From Pelotomaculum isophthalicicum JI (GTDB lineage: Bacteria; Bacillota; Desulfotomaculia; Desulfotomaculales; Pelotomaculaceae): a DNA stretch of 64,000 bases. The notes beneath the pieces were generated by a model. It made no database searches. It was not told the DNA's origin and was given only the letters and a program-made list of their open reading frames with translations. This document shows positions 47,513 through 57,095 of this stretch, in pieces (within the stretch, counting starts at the first letter, position 1; each line of letters begins with the position of its first letter). The position numbers and the translations under genes were made by a program. Location of the stretch: the NCBI RefSeq assembly GCF_029478095.1, contig NZ_JAKOAV010000003.1:1-64000 (forward strand). Direction: 5' to 3'.

Positions 47513-47650
47513 ATGACTATAAAGTTAGTTCAGTATGACGTGGCGCTTACCTGGAGGGCGATTTTAAAAGGCGAAGATGAGCCTGTTGATAAGCGCTACG
47601 CCATACGCCTGAGCAATCTTGATAAGCATATAAGAATATTTGCAAAGTAG
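47513..47650 (+). CDS. Possible 45-residue protein between hydro-lyase subunits
   Basis: ATG 47513 to TAG 47650 encodes MTIKLVQYDVALTWRAILKG and continues to LDKHIRIFAK. Composition is protein-like and it fills the only gap between the two subunit genes. There is no convincing ribosome binding site. It may be a real small protein or a gene relic. No family recognised. Confidence 0.3.
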   Translation: MTIKLVQYDVALTWRAILKGEDEPVDKRYAIRLSNLDKHIRIFAK

Positions 47651-47658
47651 GTGTTTTT

Positions 47659-48159
47659 ATGCAGTTTAATGGAAAAGCCCATAAGTTTGGCAATGATGTA
47701 AATACGGATTATATTATCTCAGGCAAATATAAATTTAAAACGCTTGACATGAAAGAACTGGCCAAACATGTAATGGAAGATCTTGACCCGGATTTTTATC
47801 AAAAAGTTGCGTCCGGTGACTTCATTGTCGGCGGTTCCAACTTTGGTTGTGGTTCTTCCCGCGAGCAGGCTCCCCTGGCCATCAAATACGCGGACGTAAG
47901 CGCTGTGTTGGCTAAATCGTTTGCCCGTATTTTTTACCGTAATGCTATTAATACGGGTTTGCCCGTGGTGGAATGCGACACCGACCAGATCGGCCAGGGG
48001 GACGAAATAATCGTTGATCTGGCGGCCGGAGTGATTAATAATAAAACAAAAGGTAATGTGATTCCGATAAAACCATTGCCGGCTGTAATGATCAAGATAT
48101 TGAACGACGGTGGCCTGGCTGCTCACTTCAGGAAATTTGGCGGGTTTAATTTTGATTGA
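47659..48159 (+). CDS. Aconitase-family hydro-lyase, small subunit (LeuD/HacB type)
   Basis: 166 residues, the compact form found with LeuC-type archaeal-like large subunits. The family motifs are GNDVNTDYIISGKYK, VGGSNFGCGSSREQAPLAIK and FARIFYRNAINTGLPVVEC. It forms the swivel domain that completes the active site of the large subunit. A terminator follows at 48216-48243. Confidence 0.92.
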   Translation: MQFNGKAHKFGNDVNTDYIISGKYKFKTLDMKELAKHVMEDLDPDFYQKVASGDFIVGGSNFGCGSSREQAPLAIKYADVSAVLAKSFARIFYRNAINTGLPVVECDTDQIGQGDEIIVDLAAGVINNKTKGNVIPIKPLPAVMIKILNDGGLAAHFRKFGGFNFD

Positions 48160-48215
48160 GGTAGACAAAAATTTAATTATGTAATGATAAATATAAAATA
48201 ATTAAGTAATAAGAC

Positions 48216-48243
48216 CGGATGGATGATTCCATCCGTTTTTTTT
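48216..48243 (+). terminator. Rho-independent terminator
   Basis: CGGATGG/CCATCCG with a 6-base loop and eight T residues. It ends the synthase/hydro-lyase operon. Confidence 0.92.
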
Positions 48244-48351
48244 CGTTAATTTAGCGGCGATTTTGGCGCTTATACAGAGAACTCATTTTGTATAAAAATT
48301 TATTTGCAAACCATACTAATAAAGAAAAATTTTCCCGAGGAGTTGATTATT

Positions 48352-48729
48352 TTGGCTAACCCGACTAGATTCGGTGAAGGTGAAGCGCGACTTAAAGCTA
48401 TGCATGAAGCTGAATACCCTGGTGGCGTTGTGGTGGATCCAACCCCGATTACCGCTGGCCAGGAAGTGACGATTTTCTATAACGGCTTGCTTGGCAAGGA
48501 AGGGAATGGACAGGTTTACTTGCACTATGGTTATGGCCGGGACAAAAATTGGCGCGATGTGAAAGATATGCGGATGGAACGTACGGGTTGGGGTTGGGTG
48601 AGTGACATTACCGTGCAAAACTTTGAGGGCAGGTTAAGCTTTTGCTTCAAGGACGGCGCGAATAATTGGGATAACAATAACGGGACAAACTGGAGCTTTC
48701 AGATTCATGACGGCAGCCAAAGTTATTAG
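48352..48729 (+). CDS. Stand-alone CBM25/CBM53-type starch-binding protein
   Basis: 125 residues from TTG 48352, with GAGGAG 8 bases upstream. The core ITAGQEVTIFYNGLL, VYLHYGYGRDKNW, MRMERTGWGWVSDI and FCFKDGANNWDNNNGTNWSF matches starch-binding modules of the CBM25/CBM53 type, with the aromatic and Asn residues that stack on glucose rings. There is no signal peptide and no attached enzyme. The next gene is a glycogen-synthase-like glycosyltransferase, so a role on intracellular glycogen is likely. Confidence 0.82.
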   Translation: MANPTRFGEGEARLKAMHEAEYPGGVVVDPTPITAGQEVTIFYNGLLGKEGNGQVYLHYGYGRDKNWRDVKDMRMERTGWGWVSDITVQNFEGRLSFCFKDGANNWDNNNGTNWSFQIHDGSQSY

Positions 48730-48740
48730 TAGGAACCTCT

Positions 48741-48768
48741 ACCCAAAATCCCGGTAGGGATTTTGGGT
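48741..48768 (+). terminator. Hairpin between CBM and glycosyltransferase genes
   Basis: A perfect 12-base stem ACCCAAAATCCC/GGGATTTTGGGT with loop GGTA. A T-run is lacking, so it may only weakly terminate. Confidence 0.5.
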
Positions 48769-48869
48769 CGCTTGGCAACTATACTCTCTGTCCGAACATG
48801 AGCCTCGTAATATACCCAAAGGTTGCTAAAAGCTAATTTGTTTTATATGAAAAAATAAATGAAGGGGGT

Positions 48870-50126
48870 TTGGAATTATTGAGAGTGCTGATGTTGTCCT
48901 GGGAGTACCCGCCTAAAAGTGTCGGTGGGCTGGCTCAGCACGTATATGACTTGACTAACGCTTTGACGGAAAATGGTGTGGATGTTCACCTGATTACCTC
49001 AGGCGGCCAGGGGACTCCCGCTTTTGAAAAAGTGCATGGGGTTAAAGTGCACCGGGTTGAGCCGTACCAAATATCATCACCTGATTTTGTTACCTGGGTT
49101 GCTCAGTTTAACGTCGCCTTGTTGGAACGCGCCATTTCAATCTCAAGTGATTTGGGTGAAATCCACATTCTGCACGCCCATGATTGGCTTGTCGCCTATG
49201 CCGCGCGGGCGCTCAAACACTCTTGGAAGATTCCGCTGGTTACTACCTTGCACGCTACTGAATACGGACGTAATAATGGTTTACATAATGACACACAAAG
49301 GCATATCAGCGATATTGAGTGGTGGCTCGCCTACGAATCCTGGCGGGTAATTTGTTGCAGCCATTATATGGAGGGTGAATTGAGGCACGTTTTTCAGATT
49401 CCGCAGGATAAAATAAAAGTTATTCCAAACGGTGTCGATCATACAAATTTTAAAGTCCGGGAAAGCGATGCCCGGCGCAGTGATTATGCCGCCCCGGATG
49501 AGCGGATAGTTTTCTACGTGGGCAGGCTGGTCAGGGAAAAAGGAGTTCAAGTTTTGCTGGACGCGGCGCCAGAGATTCTCGCTCATCATCCCCAGACCAA
49601 ATTTGTTATAGCGGGCAAAGGTCCCTTTATGGATTCCCTAAAAAGACAGGCTATGCTAAGCGGCATCGCAAACAGGGTGTACTTTACCGGATACATAAAT
49701 GATACGGTTCGGAACAACCTGTACAGTTGGGCCGACGTGGCTGTTTTCCCAAGTTTATACGAGCCTTTTGGGATTGTGGCCCTGGAAGCAATGGCGGCCC
49801 GGACGCCGGTAGTAGTTGCCGATAGCGGCGGACTTGGTGAAATTATAAACCATGGCATAGACGGCCTTAAAACATATACCGGTGACAGCCATTCCCTGGC
49901 GCAGAACATTTTGTCAGTCTTAAAACAGCCTCAGTTCGGCGATAAATTGAGAGAAAACGCTTATTACCGCGTTTTAAATGAATTCAATTGGGGAAAAATC
50001 GCCTGGCAGACAGCTTCGGTTTACCGGGAGGTGTTGGAAGCGCATCAGAGTACCGCCTGGTCGGCTGCCGGAAGGCAGGAAAGAATATTCAACCGGTTTG
50101 GCCGGATGTTGACCAGGTATAGTTAG
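48870..50126 (+). CDS. GT4 glycosyltransferase, glycogen-synthase-like
   Basis: 418 residues from TTG 48870 after GAAGGGGG. GT-B fold: an N-terminal Rossmann half ([20 protein letters not shown], the GGxxxxV acceptor loop), [20 protein letters not shown], then [11 protein letters not shown]. The nucleotide-sugar half has [16 protein letters not shown] and the [13 protein letters not shown]-x7-E motif ([20 protein letters not shown]). It is probably an ADP- or UDP-glucose glucosyltransferase for glycogen or a glycolipid. The neighbouring starch-binding module supports glycogen. Confidence 0.87.
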   Translation: MELLRVLMLSWEYPPKSVGGLAQHVYDLTNALTENGVDVHLITSGGQGTPAFEKVHGVKVHRVEPYQISSPDFVTWVAQFNVALLERAISISSDLGEIHILHAHDWLVAYAARALKHSWKIPLVTTLHATEYGRNNGLHNDTQRHISDIEWWLAYESWRVICCSHYMEGELRHVFQIPQDKIKVIPNGVDHTNFKVRESDARRSDYAAPDERIVFYVGRLVREKGVQVLLDAAPEILAHHPQTKFVIAGKGPFMDSLKRQAMLSGIANRVYFTGYINDTVRNNLYSWADVAVFPSLYEPFGIVALEAMAARTPVVVADSGGLGEIINHGIDGLKTYTGDSHSLAQNILSVLKQPQFGDKLRENAYYRVLNEFNWGKIAWQTASVYREVLEAHQSTAWSAAGRQERIFNRFGRMLTRYS

Positions 50127-50148
50127 ACTTGCAAACGGAGGATGTCTC

Positions 50149-52626
50149 ATGAAAGCAATTATTATGGCCGGCGGTGAAGGTTCACGTCTCAGACCGCTCA
50201 CCTGCGGCAGACCCAAGCCAATGGTTCCGGTATTAAACAGGCCGGTCATGACTCATATTGTTGAGCTTTTACAAAAAAACGGCATCACTGATATAGGTGT
50301 GACCCTGCAATACCAACCGGAAGCAATTCGTGATCATTTTTCTAACGGCGCGGAGTATGGTGTAAATCTACAGTATTTTGTGGAGGAAACTCCTTTAGGA
50401 ACTGCCGGCAGCGTTAAAAACGCGTCCGGTTTTCTCGGTGAGACTTTCCTGGTAATTAGCGGGGATGCATTAACAGACCTGGATCTTTCCCGGGCGGTGG
50501 AGTTTCATAAAAGGCAGGGTGCGATGGCTACCCTGGTGCTTACCAGAGTTGATTGCCCGCTGGAATACGGGGTAGTGATCACCGGTAAGGACGGAAAAAT
50601 TACTCAGTTCTTGGAAAAGCCCGGTTGGAGTGAAGTTTTCAGCGATACGGTCAACACCGGTATTTACGTGCTTGAACCGGAAGTGTTGGAATATTTCGCT
50701 CCCGGTCAGAAATTTGACTTCAGCCAGGACTTATTCCCGCTGCTGTTAAGAAATCAAAAGCCTTTATTCGGTCTGGTTCTCTCAGGTTACTGGTGTGATA
50801 TTGGCAATCTTACACAGTATTTGCAAGCACATCATGAAGCCCTGTCAGGTAAGGTTAACATAAATATCCCGGGTACGGAAATATCACCTGGCGTCTGGGT
50901 GGGAGAAGGTGCCCTCATCAATCCGGAAGCATCAATAAAAGGTCCTGCCCTGATCGGGGCCAACTGCCAACTGGGTGCGGGAGCGATAATCGAACCCTTT
51001 ACTGTGCTCGGCCCCGGCTGCCTGGTTCAAGAGAGGGCCTCTATTAAAAGGAGCGTACTCTGGAACAATATTTACGTGGGAACCGGCGCGGCTCTTCGGG
51101 GCGCGGTGGTGGGCAACCGGGTGCAGGTACAGTCCCAGGCCGGCATTTATGAAGGCGCAGTGGTAGGCGACGATTCTATTATCATGGAAAACAGTCTTTT
51201 AAAGCCCGATGTCAAGTTGTGGCCTCACAAGCTGGTGGAAACCGGGGCTACTGTGCAACAGAGCCTGATCTGGGGGACATGCTCGCCGAAGAAAATTTTT
51301 GGTTTCGAAGGAATCAGCGGTCTCATCAATGTGGAAGTCACTCCTGAATTTGCCGCCAGGGTGGGCGCCGCTTTTGGCTCTGTGTCCGGGGTTGGGGCGC
51401 GTCTGGCCGTGAGTGCCGATAATTACAACGCGTCTCTCATGATCAAGGAAGCGGTAATAAGCGGAATGCAGTCGGCGGGTGCCGAGGTTTTAGATTTAGG
51501 GACCGGGATCACGCCGATGCACCGTTACAGTGTACGCTCCCTGAACTGCAAGGGAGGTGTGCATATCAAGGTTTCGCCGTTGACATCTGATAAGGTGGTC
51601 ATGGTCTTCACGGACGCCCGGGGTGGAAACATCTCCAGAGGTATGGAGCGAAAGATCGAGAACGCGTTGGCCAGGGAAGATTTTCCACGGGTTGAAGTAA
51701 GCAGGATTATACCGCCGGCGGCAGTGCATAGTATGTCAAGGGATTATATTTCAGCCGTATGCGCCGGGCTGAACGGGCGCAGCCTGCGGGAAGCCAGTTT
51801 TAAACTGCTGTTGTGCTATGACCGAATCAACCTTGAAACTTTTGTTGCCGGTATCTGTGGGGAGTTGGGGCTTTCCCTGGAAGGCGATGGCCTTAACAGG
51901 GGTTGCACAGAATACCGCAGTTGGCGCTCCTACCAGGAAATGCTGCCGTCTCTGGCCCGCAATGTTATGGAAACCGGTGCCGACGCGGGCGCGGTGCTGG
52001 ATCCCAACGCTGACCGCCTGATTTTAATAGACAACAAAGGGCGGGTCGTGCAAGACGATTTACTTGTCGCTTTAATCTCTTTGGTTATCCTGAAGGGGCA
52101 TGGAGGTTCGGTTGTGGTCCCGGTAACCGCTCCCAGGGCGATAGAGACATTGGCCGAGCGCTATCAGGGCAAGGTGGTGCGGACAAAGACCGCCCTGCAG
52201 GATTTCCTGGATAAAGTGCTGACCGGTGGTAATCCAGGCTTGGAGGGAATTTCCCAATTCTTCCTGCACTTTGACGCTCTTTCGGCTTTGGTTAGAGTAT
52301 TAGAGTTAATGGCACGTCACAATGCTTCTCTATCGGATATGCTGGATGAAATACCGTCGTTTTATACGGACAAGCGGGAAGTTCCGGTTTCCTGGGATGC
52401 CAAGGGCAGGGTAATCAGGTATTTGATTCAAGATCCTCCTACTAGCCGGTTGGAATTACTTGACGGTGTTAAAGTTTATCACCGGGATGGCTGGGCATTG
52501 GTGCTGCCGGACCCTGACGAGCCCGTCTGCCGGGTTTTCAGTGAAGGCAACACTATGGAAATCGCCGAGTCTCTTAGCGAGTTTTATATTAATAAAATAG
52601 CCGACATAGCGGGTGTAAAAAATTAA
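50149..52626 (+). CDS. Mannose-1-phosphate guanylyltransferase / phosphomannomutase-like fusion
   Basis: 825 residues. Residues 1-235 form a nucleotidyltransferase ([37 protein letters not shown]). About 240-370 is a left-handed beta-helix ([20 protein letters not shown]), and 375-820 is phosphohexomutase-like. In the mutase part the expected phosphoserine loop (TASHNP type) reads [10 protein letters not shown], and the metal loop is DPNADR instead of DxDxDR. Mutase activity is therefore doubtful, while the transferase site looks intact. It likely makes GDP-mannose or another NDP-sugar for envelope or glycan synthesis. It lies 22 bases behind the GT4 gene. Confidence 0.85.
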   Translation: MKAIIMAGGEGSRLRPLTCGRPKPMVPVLNRPVMTHIVELLQKNGITDIGVTLQYQPEAIRDHFSNGAEYGVNLQYFVEETPLGTAGSVKNASGFLGETFLVISGDALTDLDLSRAVEFHKRQGAMATLVLTRVDCPLEYGVVITGKDGKITQFLEKPGWSEVFSDTVNTGIYVLEPEVLEYFAPGQKFDFSQDLFPLLLRNQKPLFGLVLSGYWCDIGNLTQYLQAHHEALSGKVNINIPGTEISPGVWVGEGALINPEASIKGPALIGANCQLGAGAIIEPFTVLGPGCLVQERASIKRSVLWNNIYVGTGAALRGAVVGNRVQVQSQAGIYEGAVVGDDSIIMENSLLKPDVKLWPHKLVETGATVQQSLIWGTCSPKKIFGFEGISGLINVEVTPEFAARVGAAFGSVSGVGARLAVSADNYNASLMIKEAVISGMQSAGAEVLDLGTGITPMHRYSVRSLNCKGGVHIKVSPLTSDKVVMVFTDARGGNISRGMERKIENALAREDFPRVEVSRIIPPAAVHSMSRDYISAVCAGLNGRSLREASFKLLLCYDRINLETFVAGICGELGLSLEGDGLNRGCTEYRSWRSYQEMLPSLARNVMETGADAGAVLDPNADRLILIDNKGRVVQDDLLVALISLVILKGHGGSVVVPVTAPRAIETLAERYQGKVVRTKTALQDFLDKVLTGGNPGLEGISQFFLHFDALSALVRVLELMARHNASLSDMLDEIPSFYTDKREVPVSWDAKGRVIRYLIQDPPTSRLELLDGVKVYHRDGWALVLPDPDEPVCRVFSEGNTMEIAESLSEFYINKIADIAGVKN

Positions 52627-52661
52627 AACAGGCCGGTTGATTTAATATCTAAAATTGAAAT

Positions 52662-53519
52662 GTGGTGATGGAAATGCGCCCGATCTGGAAAGGCGCGTTA
52701 AGCTTCGGCTTGGTTTATGTGCCTGTAAAGCTGTATTCCGCGACTGAGCAGAAGGACGTCAAATTCAATTACCTGCATGAGAAATGTAAAAGTCCGGTGC
52801 AGTACAAGCGTTATTGCCCGCATTGCCAGGTTGAAGTACCTATGGAGGAAATTGTCAGAGGCTATGAATATGAAAAAGGGAAGTACGTCATTATTAACGA
52901 AGATGACTTTGAAAAGCTAGCCGGGGCCAAAAGCGGCAGAAGCATAGAAATAATGGATTTTGTAAATCTTGAGGAAATAGACCCGGTTTATTATGAAAAG
53001 GCTTATTACCTGGCTCCCGGCGAGGGTGGCGCCAAGGTTTACGAACTTTTTAGACGGGCCATAGCAGATACCGGAAAAGTGGCGGTAGCCAGGGTAATCA
53101 TACGCAACAGGGAAGCCTTGGCGGCGATCAGGGAGAGCAAGAATATCCTGGTCATGAGTACTATGCATTATCCTGATGAAATTAGACAAGCCGGCACCTT
53201 GCCGGAATTAAATTACCAGGTTGACTTGCATGATAATGAAGTTAAAATGGCGGTGAATCTAATTAACAGCCTGTCAGCCGAATTTCAGCCGGAAAAATAC
53301 AACGATACATACAGGCAAGCCCTCATGGAAGTAATCCAGGCCAGAATAGCAGGTGAAGCCGTGGCGGTGCCGGAGAAAACTGAAGCCGGTAAAGTTGTCG
53401 ACCTGATGGAAGCGTTGAAAGCAAGTATAGAATTGGCCAGGGAAGAACGGGATAAAAAGGGGAATGCACAAACAAGGGCTCGAACGGGAAAGGTTGCGGC
53501 GAAGCGAAAAACATCGTAA
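52662..53519 (+). CDS. ku: Non-homologous end joining protein Ku
   Basis: About 285 residues; GTG 52662 or ATG 52668/52674 are possible starts. The prokaryotic Ku core is clear: RPIWKGALSFGLVYVPVKLY at the start, YKRYCPHCQVEVPMEEIVRG with paired Cys, and a ring-forming centre IDPVYYEKAYYLAPGEGGAK. A short lysine-rich C-terminus (GKVAAKRKTS) follows. Ku binds broken DNA ends as a dimer and recruits the ligase encoded next door. End joining is useful to germinating spores. Confidence 0.96.
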   Translation: MVMEMRPIWKGALSFGLVYVPVKLYSATEQKDVKFNYLHEKCKSPVQYKRYCPHCQVEVPMEEIVRGYEYEKGKYVIINEDDFEKLAGAKSGRSIEIMDFVNLEEIDPVYYEKAYYLAPGEGGAKVYELFRRAIADTGKVAVARVIIRNREALAAIRESKNILVMSTMHYPDEIRQAGTLPELNYQVDLHDNEVKMAVNLINSLSAEFQPEKYNDTYRQALMEVIQARIAGEAVAVPEKTEAGKVVDLMEALKASIELAREERDKKGNAQTRARTGKVAAKRKTS

Positions 53520-53536
53520 GAGGTGCGATCACGGCA

Positions 53537-54493
53537 ATGAATGGAGAACAATTACCTCTGTTGCGCCCGATGCTGGCAGTCAGTTCGGAGCCATTTGACA
53601 GCGCCGCTTATCTGTACGAAATAAAATGGGACGGTTATCGTGGTCTTGCTTATCTTGACGCGGGCACAGTGATCCGTTCCCGTAACCTGATCAACTTAAC
53701 CGGCAAATTTCCTGAGTTGGCCGGCCTGCATAAAAAAGTGCGGCGGTTGCCGGCGATTATTGACGGTGAGATAGTTGTTTTAGTGCAGGGGAAGCCTTCT
53801 TTTGCCAGTCTTCAGTCGCGCGGCAAGATGGCCGGTGCTGGTCAAAACAGCCGGGCTGGCTTTTACCCGGTTGTTTTTATAGCTTTCGACGTGTTATATG
53901 CTAATGGGAAGTCAGTGCTGAGACAGCCCTTGGCTGACAGAAAGAACATCCTAAAAGAAATGGTTTTGCCTGGAGACGATATTTTGCTGTCCCGTTATGT
54001 TTTCAGGGACGGTATTGATTTTTACAACGCCTGTGTCAAAGAAGGGCTGGAGGGCGCCGTTGCTAAAAAAGTGGAAAGTGTCTACCTGCCGGGCCGCCGG
54101 TCGGCTTCCTGGAAAAAGTTCAGAAATACCAGGGAAGCCGATCTGGTTATATGTGGTTATCAGCCCGGTGTGAACGGCCGGGGTCTGGGGTCACTCGTAC
54201 TGGGCGGCATAAGGCACGGCGAACTGGTTTACCAGGGTAAGGTGGGGACAGGTTTTAACAGCCGGGAAGCAGAAATCTTACTGGACGGATTGCATAAAAT
54301 TGAAACGGCGGACGCGCCTCTGGAGGACCTCCCGGTGAATGAACGTGGCCGCACCAGGTGGGTACGGCCCTTGCTGGTTTGTACGGTGGTGTACCTTACC
54401 GCTACAGCCGGCGGGTATCTCCGGCATCCTGTTTTTCAGGGTGTGCGTTGGGACAAGTCACCTGACGAGTGCCCGGCAGTGACAGGAGAATGA
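53537..54493 (+). CDS. ligD: ATP-dependent DNA ligase, LigD ligase module
   Basis: 318 residues, a stand-alone LigD-type ligase. The active Lys is in YLYEIKWDGYRGLAYLD, followed by LPAIIDGEIVVL, FIAFDVLYANG-like, EGLEGAVAKKVESVYLPGRR and SASWKKFRN. The C-terminal OB fold ends WVRPLLVCTVVYLTATAGG. It seals ends held by Ku. The polymerase module is a separate gene at 56111, so LigD is split. Spacing to ku is 17 bases. Confidence 0.94.
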   Translation: MNGEQLPLLRPMLAVSSEPFDSAAYLYEIKWDGYRGLAYLDAGTVIRSRNLINLTGKFPELAGLHKKVRRLPAIIDGEIVVLVQGKPSFASLQSRGKMAGAGQNSRAGFYPVVFIAFDVLYANGKSVLRQPLADRKNILKEMVLPGDDILLSRYVFRDGIDFYNACVKEGLEGAVAKKVESVYLPGRRSASWKKFRNTREADLVICGYQPGVNGRGLGSLVLGGIRHGELVYQGKVGTGFNSREAEILLDGLHKIETADAPLEDLPVNERGRTRWVRPLLVCTVVYLTATAGGYLRHPVFQGVRWDKSPDECPAVTGE

Positions 54494-54513
54494 AAGCCGC
54501 TATATAAGGAAGT

Positions 54514-55857
54514 CTAAGTCATATTACTTGTCAATGCAACAGGCGAATTGGCCAGCTTATTAAATATATGGTTTATTACAGCGGTTTCAATATTGGTAAA
54601 GCCGTTGCTTAAAAAGCTGTAATTCCCCCCGTTGGTTACGAATATCACCCCGCAATTATTGACGGGATCAAAATACATGTCACTAACTAAGCCATAGGCC
54701 TCACCTGCATGTCCAACAAGTGTTCGTCCCGCCAACTGATCGGTAATGTGAAAAATTAATCCCATTTGCCGGTAAAAACCGCCTAAACCATTGCCGGACC
54801 ACTGCATCTGCTGCATTAAATCTACCGTACCCTTGTTTAATATGCGCGCATCGTTATATACTCCGCCATTCATATGGGCAATCATAAATTTCGCCAGATC
54901 TGTCACGCTAGCCCGTACTCCGCCGGCGGGGCCAATATAATAATTGCCCAGGGGCAATCCGTATTCTCTCTTTTGAGGTTTTTCACCCGCCTGAAAGTCG
55001 TCATAAACAGGGACAATGTCATCGCCGCTCAGACGATATAGAACGGCAATATCATCAACATTGGTTATATCAGCCGCGTCATATGCGGCATCCATCCCCA
55101 ACGGCTTGAATATATGGTCAATAGTATATTGTTCAAAACCTTCCCCGGAAATTTTTTCTACCAGACAGGCGATAATTCCAGCGCAAAAATTTGAGTAGTT
55201 GAAGTTGGTACCCGGCCTGTAATTACCCCATGTCAAATCGCTGTATGCAGAACCGCTGCGCTCTAAAAGATCTTTTAAGAGCGGCGGATTTGTCGAATTT
55301 ATAGCCTTGTTGTAACCTCCCTGACTGCTTCCGTCCAAAATACTGGAAGTATGTGTGAGCAACATTCTAAAGGTTATTTTATCATCAGGATAATTAGGGT
55401 TTCTGACTTCAAATCCCAAATAATTACTTATATCATCATCAAGTCCGAACTTACCCTGTTCCCAAAGTTGCATTAACGCAGTGGCGGTAATAGTCTTGGA
55501 AATAGAAGCTAACCTATAAATCGTATCGGGAGTGGCCTGCTTATTTTCTTCTAGATCCGACCACCCATAACCATTTGACCAGATAACCTGTCCGTCTTTA
55601 ACAAATGCCGCTGAAACCCCGATAATATCATATTTATTCATTTCCGCTAAAATAGCGCTATCTAGTTCATTATTTAAATTATTATAAGAAATATTCTGCC
55701 CTGAAATAGCATTAGAGGATAATTCCAATGCATTTGCCAATAGTAAGTGTATATTAGTTAAATAAACAACGGAATATATAATGAATAACGCAATACATAT
55801 TGTTCTTATTTTCAATAACTTGCTATGAAATTGTATTCCATTGTGATATATCTTCAT
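54514..55857 (-). CDS. Beta-lactamase-family serine hydrolase
   Basis: 447 residues with an N-terminal membrane anchor or signal (IRTICIALFIIYSVVYLTN). It is a class C/penicillin-binding-protein fold. The SxxK motif is in RLASISKTITATALMQLW, the Tyr motif in FNYSNFCAGI, and the third motif is HAG in LVGHAGEAYG. Such proteins are peptidases or esterases acting on cell-wall or secreted peptides. It lies on the opposite strand between the two halves of the NHEJ set and is AT-richer than its neighbours, which suggests a later insertion. Confidence 0.9.
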   Translation of the reverse strand: MKIYHNGIQFHSKLLKIRTICIALFIIYSVVYLTNIHLLLANALELSSNAISGQNISYNNLNNELDSAILAEMNKYDIIGVSAAFVKDGQVIWSNGYGWSDLEENKQATPDTIYRLASISKTITATALMQLWEQGKFGLDDDISNYLGFEVRNPNYPDDKITFRMLLTHTSSILDGSSQGGYNKAINSTNPPLLKDLLERSGSAYSDLTWGNYRPGTNFNYSNFCAGIIACLVEKISGEGFEQYTIDHIFKPLGMDAAYDAADITNVDDIAVLYRLSGDDIVPVYDDFQAGEKPQKREYGLPLGNYYIGPAGGVRASVTDLAKFMIAHMNGGVYNDARILNKGTVDLMQQMQWSGNGLGGFYRQMGLIFHITDQLAGRTLVGHAGEAYGLVSDMYFDPVNNCGVIFVTNGGNYSFLSNGFTNIETAVINHIFNKLANSPVALTSNMT

Positions 55858-55955
55858 GGCTTATTACTCCCCCCATTTTCTAATGCCATTATAACTTTTA
55901 TATGTGAACATTTTTTGAACAAATAAGTAATATTGTTCGAATATTATCAAATAAT

Positions 55956-55984
55956 AAAAGCATGAATTAATATTCACGCTTTTT
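55956..55984. terminator. Hairpin in divergent spacer
   Basis: AAAAGCATGAAT/ATTCACGCTTTT (one mismatch) with a T-run. A terminator-like structure in the spacer between two divergently transcribed genes is unexpected and may be a relic. Confidence 0.5.
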
Positions 55985-56110
55985 CAGGTAAGTACATATA
56001 TTTTAAATACTGTGCAACCAAAGGCAATAAATCAATTGTTTGGCATAAGAAATTTAATATAGACAAACGGCCTTTTAAATTTAATTAAAAATATAAGGTG
56101 TGTAGTAGTT

Positions 56111-57004
56111 ATGGATAAAGTTGTTAGGATTGATGGAAATGAATTAAAATTGACCAGTCTTGACAAGGTGATGTTAGCGGAAGGGCTGACAAAAGCCCAT
56201 TTGATAGACTATTACTGCCGTATTGCAACGAATATTTTACCCCATCTTTATAACAGGCCGATTGTTATGAAACGTTATCCGGATGGTATTGAAGGAGAGG
56301 CGTTTTATCAAAAAGAATGTCCGGACTTTGCTCCCCAGTGGATAATGAGGTATCCAGTGAAGCATTCTAGCAAAATGGTAAATTACGTTGTATGTAATAA
56401 CATGCAAACATTACTGTGGTTGGCTAATCTTGGTTGTGTTGAGATGCATGCCTGGCTGGCACGGTTAGAAAACCTGGAAAGTCCCGATCTGGCTGTCATG
56501 GATTTGGATCCGGCTGAAGGGGCAACTTTCCGCGACACAATGGAGGTAGCCTTATTGGTCCGTGGCGCTCTGGAGCAATTCAATCTGACTTGTTTCCCGA
56601 AAACATCCGGGGCCAGCGGGCTGCACATATTCATCCCGATTAAACCGGTTTACCCGTGGCAAGCTGTTACAGCCGCCATGAAATTCGTGGCGGAAACTGT
56701 GGCGGGAGTATATCCGGATAAAGCGACTGTCGAGAGAAAAATCGAAAAGAGAGCGGGTAAAGTGTATCTGGATTATTTGCAAAACGGCAGGGGTAAGACG
56801 ATGGCCTTTCAATACAGCCTGCGGCCTTTACCCGGCGCTCCTGTTTCAACTCCGTTGGACTGGAGCGAGGTGGAAAAAGGAGATATACACCCACAGGATT
56901 TTAACGTGAAGACAATCTTTACCCGTGTTGAAACACAAGGGGATATCTACAGAGGGGTACTCAGCCGGAGACAATTATTGGATGAATTGTTGAAAATGGT
57001 TTGA
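56111..57004 (+). CDS. ligD: LigD primase-polymerase module
   Basis: 297 residues, full-length archaeo-eukaryotic primase-type polymerase that fills gaps in end joining. Motifs: LTKAHLIDYYCRIATNILPH, catalytic DLDP in AVMDLDPAEGATF, SGASGLHIFIP, and KVYLDYLQNGRGKT. It works with Ku (52662) and the ligase (53537). The gene is separated from them by the beta-lactamase gene. The ATG lies about 13 bases after AAGGTG. Confidence 0.94.
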   Translation: MDKVVRIDGNELKLTSLDKVMLAEGLTKAHLIDYYCRIATNILPHLYNRPIVMKRYPDGIEGEAFYQKECPDFAPQWIMRYPVKHSSKMVNYVVCNNMQTLLWLANLGCVEMHAWLARLENLESPDLAVMDLDPAEGATFRDTMEVALLVRGALEQFNLTCFPKTSGASGLHIFIPIKPVYPWQAVTAAMKFVAETVAGVYPDKATVERKIEKRAGKVYLDYLQNGRGKTMAFQYSLRPLPGAPVSTPLDWSEVEKGDIHPQDFNVKTIFTRVETQGDIYRGVLSRRQLLDELLKMV

Positions 57005-57095
57005 AAATAGCTAACCTGTCTGTTGCAGAATTCCCCTGTATATTTATTTTTTTTACAGGACAGATTATTTAAAAAAGGAAATGTGGGGGACCATT

